NCBI GenBank assembly: GCA_021787255.1
Contig: JAJYMD010000205.1
Coordinates: forward strand, 1 to 9,448
Reading direction: 5' to 3'
Length of the DNA stretch: 9,448 nucleotides
Source of the DNA: Actinomycetes bacterium
GTDB lineage: Bacteria; Actinomycetota; Acidimicrobiia; Acidimicrobiales; RAAP-2
The notes beneath the pieces are model-generated. The model ran no database searches and had not been told where the DNA came from. It saw only the letters and a list, made by a program, of their open reading frames with translations. The translations under genes and the position numbers were made by a program. Below are positions 1-6,019 of the stretch, piece after piece (within the stretch, counting starts at the first letter, position 1; each line of letters opens with the position of its first letter).

Positions 1-126
1 TCCGCCACCACCTCGCAGCTGCGGGGCACCACCTCCGCCGCCACCTCGCAGGTGCAGGGGGCCGGCTCGGAGCCGCAGGGGGCAGAGGACCTTCGAGCCC
101 GAGCACCCGGGCCCGACCCGCCGTAG
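1..126 (+). CDS. Possible 3' end of a Ser/Thr/Gln-rich protein (partial)
   Basis: Frame 1 of the plus strand is open from the window edge for 41 codons and stops at TAG 124-126. The peptide is rich in Ala, Thr, Ser, Gln and Gly, with two related segments (ATTSQLRG and AATSQVQG). The DNA carries a 33-bp direct repeat (4-26 versus 37-59, about 20 of 23 bases identical), so the period is exactly 11 codons, which keeps the frame. Third positions are mostly G or C until the last third. No domain is recognisable; if real, it is the disordered tail of a gene lying to the left. Another plus frame and the minus strand are also open here, so the call is weak. Confidence 0.28.
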   Translation, partial: SATTSQLRGTTSAATSQVQGAGSEPQGAEDLRARAPGPDPP

Positions 127-404
127 GCCGGGCGGGGCCGGGTTTGGGGAACCTTGCCCGGCTGCAGGCATGGCGGAGGACCCGCGGCCGGGTGGAGGCC
201 GGGTGGAAGCACCGCGGCCGGGTGGAGGAGCTTTGGCCGGCTGGAGAGAGGGCGCAGGGCGGCGGGAGGTCGTGCCGAAGCGCGCGGCCCGGGCCCGTGC
301 TTGGCTTTCATGCTCGCGCCGACGCCGCCGGAATGCGCAGCTGCGCACCGCGTGCGAGACGGGGTTTCGAGGGACGACGTCGGTATGCCAGAACCTCGAG
401 GCTC
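127..404. other. Gene-free stretch between a left-edge tail and the STAS gene
   Basis: No reading frame here has convincing codon bias or a recognisable product. Overlapping plus-strand frames run through it and on into the antisense of the STAS gene, but they translate to Arg/Gly/Pro-rich nonsense. The stretch contains the short direct repeats listed separately and several G/C-rich inverted segments. No U-tract terminator is visible, although both flanking genes would end in it if the left-edge tail is real. Confidence 0.5.
182..228. repeat. 30-bp spaced direct repeat with an 11-bp core
   Basis: A 17-bp block beginning CCGCGGCCGGGTGGAGG occurs at 182-198 and again at 212-228, a period of 30. 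The core GGCCGGGTGGA also occurs between them, giving copies at 186, 197 and 216. There is no gene here, and the repeat resembles local slippage products elsewhere in the window. Confidence 0.75.
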
Positions 405-848
405 TCACATCGCAGCGGTTGGTGACCCGAGCGGCTTCGGTTCGTCGTCGAGCAGGCCGGCAATTCCGGCGACCTCGAAGACGCGCCTCACCGAGCCGGA
501 GGCGCCTCGGATCGACATCGCGCCACCCGCGTTCTCCAGGGTGCGGCGGGCGGAGAGCAGCGCCGAGAGGCCTGTCCTGTCGAGGAAGGTCAGCCTGCGG
601 AGATCGACGATCACGTCGCGTGCGCCGATTCCGGCGAAGACCTCGCGGAGCTGCTCTGCGTACGCGAAGTCGAGACCTCCGCGGCACCGGACGACGACCG
701 GGCTGCCGAGGTCTGTCACCTCGGCGCTGAAGTGGTCCCACGCGAGGGTCTCGATTGGGCCGGGGTCGTTGCCGTGACCCGCGCTGCGGTGGGAGCCGCC
801 GGTATCCTCGGCCGGCGTTCGGCGAACTGGTGGGAGAGCGAGCTGCAT
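405..848 (-). CDS. STAS-domain protein, anti-sigma-factor-antagonist type
   Basis: This 147-residue protein has a STAS domain at about residues 38-133, preceded by a roughly 37-residue polar leader. In the SpoIIAA/RsbV family such proteins bind an anti-sigma kinase and release a sigma factor when unphosphorylated. The diagnostic segment TFLDRTGLSALL (residues 87-98) matches the family's D-S-S/T-G-L motif; Thr92 takes the place of the phosphorylated Ser, and Arg91 replaces the usual Ser before it. The pattern VVVRCRGGLD fits the first strand and turn of the domain. ATG at 848 has AGAGG about six bases upstream, and no in-frame start lies nearer the domain. No anti-sigma kinase, phosphatase or sigma gene is next to it, so the partner is unknown. 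The fold assignment is confident; the pathway is inference. Confidence 0.85.
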   Translation of the reverse strand: MQLALPPVRRTPAEDTGGSHRSAGHGNDPGPIETLAWDHFSAEVTDLGSPVVVRCRGGLDFAYAEQLREVFAGIGARDVIVDLRRLTFLDRTGLSALLSARRTLENAGGAMSIRGASGSVRRVFEVAGIAGLLDDEPKPLGSPTAAM

Positions 849-1096
849 TGCGGCCTCTCATGCGCGGGTCCTCGGCGGCAGGGTCGGGACTGCGTCGCCG
901 ACGAACTCGACGTGCCGGACGCTCGCCGCCAGGTGCCTCCTCCAGCACCTGGTACGAACCTACGGACGGCGGCACACGCCGCACAAGGGAAATTGGTCAT
1001 TCTCTCTTGCCTCTCTCGCGCACTCGCGCACTCGTGATCTCGTCTGTGCGCCGTTCGGCTGCGGGCTAGTGAGCTGGTCGATGACCGGGGTCGTGG
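849..1096 (-). promoter_or_regulatory. Upstream region of the STAS gene
   Basis: This 248-bp spacer lies between the MMPL stop and the STAS start, both on the minus strand. It holds no convincing gene. A possible promoter on the minus strand is TTGTGC (986-981), an 18-bp spacer, and TAGGTT (962-957), which would give a leader of about 100 nt. A GCGGC-ACAC-GCCGC inverted repeat (969-982) lies between those boxes and could be an operator. A stronger hairpin is listed separately. A short run of relatively AT-rich bases lies at 983-1005. None of these elements has a recognised consensus, so the promoter is tentative. Confidence 0.35.
929..952 (-). promoter_or_regulatory. 8-bp perfect inverted repeat upstream of the STAS gene
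   Basis: CCAGGTGC and GCACCTGG form a perfect 8-bp stem around an 8-base loop. On the minus-strand transcript the loop reads UGGAGGAG, a Shine-Dalgarno-like sequence, but no start codon follows at a useful distance. It could be a leader-RNA hairpin or a protein-binding palindrome. It lies about 80 bp before the STAS start. Confidence 0.5.
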
Positions 1097-3448
1097 TCAC
1101 TGCGCCTGGACCGCCCGTGAGGGCGCATCCGAGGAAGACGACGGAGAGGGGACTCCCGAACGCGGCCTCGGGCCTGTAGATGCATGGCGGCGTCCCACTG
1201 CCGCCGGCCACCAGTTCCACCGGCCGAGCAGGGAGACGACCGAGGGGACGAGCAAGGTCCTCACCAAGAAGGTGTCCATCAGGATGCCGAAGGCCAGGCC
1301 GAAGCCGATCGCGCGGATCTGGCTGCCACCAGGTCCTCCTCCCCCTGCGAAACCGATCACGGCGAAGCTGCCCGCCAGGATGATGCCCGCGGAAGTGACG
1401 GTCGGCCCCGTCCTGCCGATCGCCTCGATCACCGCGGCTCGAAGCGTCCGCTGGTGCGCCTCCTCTCGGATGCGCGTCATCACCAGGATGTTGTAGTCCT
1501 CCCCCAGCGCGAGGAGGAAGATGAACATCAAGAACGGCAGGATGAACGTGAGACCATCGTCCCCCACGAGGTCGATGAACACGAGCGTCGAGAGGCCGAG
1601 CGCGGCGAAATAGGAGAGCGCCACGCTCACGATCAGGTACAGCGGGGCGACCGCGCTCCGAAGGACGAGCGCGAGAAGGATGCCGATCGCGACGATGGCG
1701 ATCGGGATGACGTGGAGCAGGTCGTGGTTCGATGCGCTCGAGACGTCGTAGAGCGCCGCAGCCTCACCCGCCACGCCGCTCGCGTGCGCCCCTGACCTGG
1801 ACGCCGCGGCGGCGACGACCCGGCGGATCCGTGGGGTTGCGTTCATCGCCGCGGTGCTCTGCTGGCCGCCGGCCACGAGCGAGGCCTCGAACTGCACGAT
1901 GCGTCCGCTCGTGCTCACGTAGAGCGCCTCTGCGCGGTAGGCGTTGTAGAGCGAGAGCGGCACGGCGGTGCCTGGAGGCTCCGCGGCGGGGAGCGCGGCC
2001 GGAGGGCCGAGCTTCGCGTGGAGCGCCGAGAGCTGGGTCGGGGTGATCGGCGTCCCGTTCGGATCGAGGGGACCTGAGAGCTCCTTGAACTGCTTGGACG
2101 CCTCCAAGGAGCGCTGGGCCGTGGCGAGCGGTGCCGGGTCGCTCCACACCGACGCGGGATACGCGAGCACCAGATTGGCCGGGTTGGCGCTGGAGTGGGG
2201 GAACTCAGCGGCGAGGATCGCGTTGCCCTTGGCGACGCTGCTGCCGGCAGGCGCTGTGGTGGCCCCGCCGAACCCGGCGGAGTGGTAGCCGAGCGCGGCA
2301 ACTGCGAGCGCGAGGAACACCACCACGCCCATGCCCAGGGTGACCGAGGGCCGCTGGACCAGGCGACCGGCGACCCGTCCCCACCATCCACGCCGGTCGT
2401 TGCCCGGGGCGACCCGGGTCGGCCAGAATGCCGCACGTCCGAAGATGGCGAGCAGCGCCGGCAGCAGGGTGAGCCCTGCCAGGAGCATCACCCCCATGCC
2501 GACCGCAAGCGGGATGCCGAGGTCGTGGTAGATGCCGAAGGTCGCGAACAGCAGGGTGAGCAGAGCCAGGATGACGGTGCCGGCGGACGCGCTGATCGAC
2601 TCCCCTACGCGCACGAGTGCGTAGACCACCGCGTCCTTGGGGTCCTTGCCGTCCCGGATCGCCTCGCGTACCCGGAACACCAAGAAGAGCCCGTAGTCGG
2701 TGCCCGCGCCCAGCATGAGCACGATCAGCAGGATGTCGGTGATCTCGGAGATCTTCAGGCCATGGGCGCCCAGTGCCCCGATGAAGCGGTAGGAGACCAC
2801 GAGCGCGAAGCCGGGCGGGACGAGCGTGATCAGCGCGGCGAGCGGTGCCCGGAAGATGACGAGCAGCAGGAGGATGATCAGCAGGAACGACAGACCCTGG
2901 ATGCGCCCACCCGTCTTGTCCGAGCTCTTCTGGTTCGCGACGTTGGTCGCGACCGGGCCGGCCAGGTGCACCTCGAGGCCTGGGGGGGCGCGAACGTGTG
3001 TGACGGCAGCCTGCACGTGGTCGACGAGCGTCTTCTGGGCGCTGATGTCCGACGCGCTCACCGAGGCGGTCACGACGACCTCCGCGGCGGTGTCGTTGGG
3101 CGACACCCTGGCTTCTACCACCTTCAGCGCGCCAGGTACCCGGCGAAGTGACGCGACCTGCGTCTGGATCGCTCGCTGATCCGCAGGGGTCAGCGTCCCC
3201 TGCGACGTGGAGCTGACGACCAGGAGCTGGCTGTCGCCGATGGTGTTCCCCAGCAACGGCGCTGCCAGGGTCGCCGCCCGTTCGCTCGGAGCGCTGGCGG
3301 GCAGGAATTGGCTGTTGTTGTTGTTCACCTCGCTCGTCATCGAGGGCAGCGCCCTCGATGCGACGATCGCGAGGACGATCCACGCCAGCACGACGAGCAC
3401 CCGGAATCGCACGACGGCGCGCGCCAGCTGGCTGAAGGCTCGGTTCAC
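1097..3448 (-). CDS. MMPL/RND-family transmembrane transporter
   Basis: A 783-residue membrane transporter of the MmpL/HAE2 RND superfamily, whose members use the proton gradient to export lipids, peptides or drugs. From the preferred start it shows TM1 at about residues 11-34, a large extracytoplasmic domain to about 183, five closely spaced TM helices to about 340, a cytoplasmic linker, TM7 at about 370-388, a second external domain, and the last TM bundle from about 578 to 742. The proton-relay Asp-Tyr pairs are present in both halves: GAGTDYGLF (D251-Y252) and ALGEDYNIL (D651-Y652). The C-terminal tail is Ser/Pro-rich and disordered. A GTG at 3472 overlapping the tetR stop as GTGA would add eight residues, but the GTG at 3448 has a perfect AGGAGGA at 3462-3456, seven bases upstream, so I prefer it. 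It is cotranscribed with the tetR gene. Substrate unknown. Confidence 0.93.
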   Translation of the reverse strand: MNRAFSQLARAVVRFRVLVVLAWIVLAIVASRALPSMTSEVNNNNSQFLPASAPSERAATLAAPLLGNTIGDSQLLVVSSTSQGTLTPADQRAIQTQVASLRRVPGALKVVEARVSPNDTAAEVVVTASVSASDISAQKTLVDHVQAAVTHVRAPPGLEVHLAGPVATNVANQKSSDKTGGRIQGLSFLLIILLLLVIFRAPLAALITLVPPGFALVVSYRFIGALGAHGLKISEITDILLIVLMLGAGTDYGLFLVFRVREAIRDGKDPKDAVVYALVRVGESISASAGTVILALLTLLFATFGIYHDLGIPLAVGMGVMLLAGLTLLPALLAIFGRAAFWPTRVAPGNDRRGWWGRVAGRLVQRPSVTLGMGVVVFLALAVAALGYHSAGFGGATTAPAGSSVAKGNAILAAEFPHSSANPANLVLAYPASVWSDPAPLATAQRSLEASKQFKELSGPLDPNGTPITPTQLSALHAKLGPPAALPAAEPPGTAVPLSLYNAYRAEALYVSTSGRIVQFEASLVAGGQQSTAAMNATPRIRRVVAAAASRSGAHASGVAGEAAALYDVSSASNHDLLHVIPIAIVAIGILLALVLRSAVAPLYLIVSVALSYFAALGLSTLVFIDLVGDDGLTFILPFLMFIFLLALGEDYNILVMTRIREEAHQRTLRAAVIEAIGRTGPTVTSAGIILAGSFAVIGFAGGGGPGGSQIRAIGFGLAFGILMDTFLVRTLLVPSVVSLLGRWNWWPAAVGRRHASTGPRPRSGVPSPSSSSDAPSRAVQAQ

Positions 3449-3455
3449 GTTGGCA

Positions 3456-3462
3456 TCCTCCT
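3456..3462 (-). promoter_or_regulatory. Ribosome binding site deciding the transporter start
   Basis: AGGAGGA on the minus strand is seven bases upstream of GTG 3448. It lies just after the tetR stop (3471-3469) and downstream of the alternative GTG at 3472, so it would be inside the coding region if the upstream start were used. Confidence 0.75.
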
Positions 3463-3468
3463 GAGGGT

Positions 3469-4293
3469 TCACCCTCGCCCGACCGACGAGGAGCTTCCGG
3501 AGCGAGTGGTTCCGGAGCGAGGGGTTCCGGAGCGAGGGGTTCCGGACCGGGAAACGCCCGACGGGGGACGGCGCGGGCGAGGGCGCGGCGCGGGATCGGC
3601 GATCAGGCCTGCCAGCTCGTCGAACGCGCGGTCGACGAGGGCTGGCAGCGGGGTCCTGTTCCCTTGTTGCCTCCAGCGGTTGAACGCCACTCGGAGCATC
3701 GCGACCGCAGCGGCGGCGGCGACGGCGGGGAACAGCCGTGTGGCGCCGTCGACCTGTGGCGCATCGACGACGTCCTCGGCGCCGGTCCGCCGTACGACGC
3801 CGGCAATGATCGAGCGCTCGAGGTCCGCGAACGCCGCCAGCTGTCGTGGAACGAGCACGTCGGGATAGGTCTGTACGAGCTGGATCCGCGTGGCCCAGTC
3901 GGCAAGGCGGCCAGGGGAGCGCTCGGCGGCAGCGACGACTCCCCTGAGCACCGCGTGGAGGGCCTGGAGCGTGGACTCCTCGGCGGGGCGTCGCGCCAAC
4001 TCGTCGGCGATGTGCTCACCGAGCTCGCGCCCGGGACCGACGAGCGCATCCTCCTTGCAGGAGAAGTAGTTGAAGAACGTCCGCTTGGAGACGCCTGCAG
4101 CTTCGGTGATGTCCTCGACGGTGGCCTCGTGCAGGCCCCGTTCCTCGACGAGGCGGAGCGCAGCGCTGCGCAGCGCGCGTCGCACCGCGTCTTTCTTGTG
4201 CTCCCGGCGCCCCTGCGCGTCGGCGAGCTCCTCGGCGTCGAGCCGGGCATCTCCCCGTCCGGAGCTGTTGGGCGAGATTTGCACTGGGTGCAA
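3469..4293 (-). CDS. TetR-family transcriptional regulator, likely repressor of the MMPL transporter
   Basis: This 274-residue regulator has an N-terminal TetR DNA-binding domain at about residues 34-82. The helix-turn-helix runs TVEDITEAAGVSKRTFFNYF (58-77), followed by SCKEDAL, typical of actinobacterial regulators of this class. The ligand-binding domain runs to about residue 238. A basic Pro/Arg/Ser-rich tail follows (about 240-274), including the repeated pentapeptide SGTPR; this makes it longer than the usual 190-220 residues. TTG at 4293 is the longest sensible start; GTG at 4284 is an alternative, and there is no in-frame start between that and the domain. It is the promoter-proximal gene of an operon with the transporter (20-bp gap to the preferred start). 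A perfect palindrome on its own start codon suggests autorepression. The inducer is unknown; control of the exporter is inferred from adjacency. Confidence 0.92.
   Translation of the reverse strand: MHPVQISPNSSGRGDARLDAEELADAQGRREHKKDAVRRALRSAALRLVEERGLHEATVEDITEAAGVSKRTFFNYFSCKEDALVGPGRELGEHIADELARRPAEESTLQALHAVLRGVVAAAERSPGRLADWATRIQLVQTYPDVLVPRQLAAFADLERSIIAGVVRRTGAEDVVDAPQVDGATRLFPAVAAAAAVAMLRVAFNRWRQQGNRTPLPALVDRAFDELAGLIADPAPRPRPRRPPSGVSRSGTPRSGTPRSGTTRSGSSSSVGRG
3493..3552 (-). repeat. 15-bp tandem repeat in the tetR 3' end
   Basis: Four consecutive 15-bp units (from 3493, 3508, 3523 and 3538) follow the pattern GGTTCCGGAGCGAGG on the plus strand; the middle two are identical and the outer ones degenerate. 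On the minus strand the unit is five codons (SGTPR, SGTTR), so copy-number change would alter tail length without shifting the frame. Confidence 0.9.
4279..4293. promoter_or_regulatory. Perfect palindrome at the tetR start, probable autoregulatory operator
   Basis: TTGCAC-TGG-GTGCAA is a perfect 6-3-6 inverted repeat that begins at the tetR TTG codon. The size and symmetry suit a TetR dimer site. On the minus strand a TAGAGT hexamer at 4298-4293 resembles a -10 box and would put transcription start near 4286, inside the palindrome; a transcript beginning there would be nearly leaderless and could use GTG 4284. The palindrome is seen directly; operator function and TSS are inferred. I found no clear -35 box. 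Confidence 0.6.
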
Positions 4294-4515
4294 CTCTACA
4301 GGTCCGAGCTGGGGAAGCCCGTTCGGGCGCAGCGCACTCGGGTGGGGGTCTCCGCGACCGTCGCGGCACGAAGCGGCGGTGAGCTCGCCGCCTTGCCTCG
4401 CCCCGTCGGACAGCGCCTTGCCTGGCCTTCTCGGGCGGCCCGCCTTGCCTCGCCCCTCGGGCGGTCCGCCGAGCGCCTCCTACCTTTTCGCCGTGAGAGC
4501 CGGCGGAACCGAGGA
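4294..4515 (-). other. Spacer between nadA and tetR with three imperfect direct repeats
   Basis: This 222-bp spacer has no gene. The motif GCCTTGCCTCGCCCC occurs at about 4390 and 4442, and a variant GCCTTGCCTGGCCTT at 4415, spaced 25 and 27 bp. Around 4457-4474 a CTCGGGCGG...CCGCCGAG segment can form a G/C-rich stem with one bulge; it could end nadA transcription but has no T-run. A GGTAGGAGG at about 4490 (minus strand) resembles a ribosome binding site but no start codon follows it. The spacer should hold the tetR promoter. Confidence 0.5.
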
Positions 4516-5685
4516 TCAGGTGATCTCGAGCATCCGCTGGAGGGCGACGCGCGCCCAGCTCGCGGTCTCCTCGTCCACGGTGATGCGGTTGCGCACCTCT
4601 CCCTCCACGAGCCCCTCAAGCACCCACGCGAGGTGCATGGGGTCGATGCGCGACATCGTCGCGCACGGGCAGACGAGCGGGTCCAGGCAGACGACCGTCT
4701 TGTCGGGGTGCTCGTCGCCGAGCCGTTTCACGAGGTGGATCTCGGTGGCGACGCCGAGCACGGAGCCGGCTGGCGCGGCGCGGACCGCTCGGATGATGTG
4801 GTCCGTGGAGCCGACCTCGTCGGCGAGCTCGACCACCTCGTGCGCGCACTCGGGGTGCACCAGCACGATCCCGTCTGGGTGCTCGGAACGGAAGGCCGCG
4901 ACGTGCTCGGGCCGGAACCGCTGATGGACCGAGCAGTGGCCCTTCCACAGGAGCAGCCGCGCGGTCTTCACCTCCGCCTCGGTGAGCCCGCCGAGGTCGC
5001 GCCGCGGGTCCCACACCGCCATCTCCTCTGCGCTGTAGCCGAGGTCGAACCCGGTGTTGCGCCCGAGGTGCTGGTCGGGGAAGAAGACGACCTTGTCGGC
5101 GCGGGGTTCCCCTGCCTGCGAGCCCTGTCCGGACGATGCAGCGGGCCCCCCAGGCCCGGCCGACATCCGGGGGGACGGCGCGAGCGCCCAGCGCAGGACG
5201 GCGCGGGCGTTCGAGGAGGTGCAGACGGCGCCGCCGCGCCGGCCGACGAAGGCCTTCAGGGCGGCGGCCGAGTTGATGTAGGTGATCGGGAGGACGCGCT
5301 CTGCGTCCGTCACGCGGGCGAGCGCGTCCCATGCGTCCTCGACCTCGTCGATGTGGGCCATGTCGGCCATCGAGCAGCCCGCGTTCAGGTCCGGGAGGAG
5401 GACCTTCTGGTCCGGTGCGGTCAGGATGTCGGCGGCCTCGGCCATGAAGTGGACGCCGCAGAAGACGACGAACTCTGCGTCTCGGCGAGCTGCGGCGACG
5501 CGGGAGAGGGCGAAGGAGTCGCCTCGGGCGTCCGCCCATACCATGACGTCGTCGCGCTGGTAGTGGTGGCCAAGGACGAGCACGCGGTCGCCAAGACGGC
5601 GTTTCGCGGCACCGATCCATTTCGCGAGTTGGTCCGGGGACGCGCTGGTGTAGCGATCCGGGAGGGGACGTTGGAGCCTGATCAC
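4516..5685 (-). CDS. nadA: Quinolinate synthase NadA
   Basis: This 389-residue cytoplasmic enzyme condenses iminoaspartate with dihydroxyacetone phosphate to give quinolinate in de novo NAD synthesis. It follows the Bacillus-type NadA pattern: LGHHYQRDDV (38-47), DLNAGCSMADM (99-109), YINSAA (136-141), GGAVCTSSNA (151-160), FPDQHLGRN (202-210), WKGHCSVHQRF (247-257), HPEC (277-280) and PLVCPCATM (336-344). Likely [4Fe-4S] ligands are Cys104, Cys280 and one of Cys339/Cys341. An insertion of about 28 residues, rich in Gly, Ser, Pro and Ala (169-197), separates the CTSSNA and FPDQHLG segments and accounts for much of the extra length. GTG 5685 is preferred because AGGGGG lies eight bases upstream and the conserved part begins soon after. 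nadB and nadC are not adjacent in this window. Divergent from uvrC. Confidence 0.96.
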   Translation of the reverse strand: MIRLQRPLPDRYTSASPDQLAKWIGAAKRRLGDRVLVLGHHYQRDDVMVWADARGDSFALSRVAAARRDAEFVVFCGVHFMAEAADILTAPDQKVLLPDLNAGCSMADMAHIDEVEDAWDALARVTDAERVLPITYINSAAALKAFVGRRGGAVCTSSNARAVLRWALAPSPRMSAGPGGPAASSGQGSQAGEPRADKVVFFPDQHLGRNTGFDLGYSAEEMAVWDPRRDLGGLTEAEVKTARLLLWKGHCSVHQRFRPEHVAAFRSEHPDGIVLVHPECAHEVVELADEVGSTDHIIRAVRAAPAGSVLGVATEIHLVKRLGDEHPDKTVVCLDPLVCPCATMSRIDPMHLAWVLEGLVEGEVRNRITVDEETASWARVALQRMLEIT

Positions 5686-6019
5686 GTGTCGAACCCCCTT
5701 TGGGGAAGCCTCCCATATGACCGGCGGGGACAGCCTGGTCGCCCATCCGCGGGGTTGTCGGTCCGGGAGGTGTGCTGTGCCGGGATGCCAGGCCCGGTGC
5801 CCCGAGTCTAGATCGGATCGACCGGCGCCAAGCCAGCTTGAAGCCCCAGGGAGCCGCCAAACCCCGGGGAGCCCGCGAGCCCACCACGCCCAGGGTGGTC
5901 CAGCACACCAAGCCCAGGGAGCCCACGAGCCCACCACGCCCAGGGTGGTCCAGCACACCAAGGCCAGGGAGCCCACGAGCCCAGGAACCGTCTGGAGAAG
6001 CGCACGCGAGAATGGGACC
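5686..6019. promoter_or_regulatory. Divergent nadA/uvrC intergenic region
   Basis: This 334-bp spacer must contain the promoters of both nadA (left) and uvrC (right). Next to nadA, CCCC-TTT-GGGG (5695-5705) can fold over the nadA ribosome binding site, and GGGA-AGCC-TCCC (5703-5714) is a mutually exclusive alternative; both stems are only 4 bp. The uvrC side holds the 50-bp tandem repeat listed separately. I looked for a LexA-type GAAC-N4-GTTC box and found none. A frame in phase with uvrC is open across the whole spacer, but it crosses the 50-bp repeat, whose period is not a multiple of three, so I treat it as noncoding. Confidence 0.55.
5867..5982. repeat. 50-bp tandem repeat upstream of uvrC (about 2.3 copies)
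   Basis: Units start at 5867, 5917 and 5967; the first two full units match at 48 of 50 positions and the third is 16 bases long. Each full unit contains CCACC-(8 bases)-GGTGG, able to form a small hairpin, followed by CCAGCACACCA. There is no variable spacer between units. The repeat ends about 37 bp before the uvrC start and would form part of its promoter or leader. Confidence 0.93.

Noticed and set aside
154..777. Overlapping plus-strand ORFs of about 190-207 codons at the left side
   Set aside because: They run antisense to the STAS gene in two frames at once, lack codon bias in the 127-404 part and resemble no protein family.
716..1000. A 94-codon minus-strand ORF upstream of and overlapping the STAS gene
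   Set aside because: A purine-rich stretch precedes its ATG, but codon third positions lack the GC bias of the neighbours and it overlaps the STAS gene out of frame by more than 130 bp.
1082..1099. TGACC-N8-GGTCA inverted repeat at the transporter stop codon as a terminator
   Set aside because: The stem is only 5 bp, includes the stop codon itself and has no T-run.
3664..5811. A 715-codon plus-strand open frame spanning the antisense of tetR, the spacer and nadA
   Set aside because: It is a GC-rich antisense shadow. It crosses two recognised genes and an intergenic spacer, and its translation has no recognisable domain.
5867..5982. A CRISPR-like array
   Set aside because: The units are directly adjacent with no variable spacers, and there are no cas genes.
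5717..6019. An upstream extension of uvrC giving a 786-residue protein
   Set aside because: The extra 101 codons pass through a 50-bp tandem repeat, so each copy is read in a different frame; the conserved UvrC N-terminus begins just after GTG 6020.
5686..6019. A LexA (SOS) box controlling uvrC
   Set aside because: No GAAC-N4-GTTC-type palindrome is visible in the spacer.
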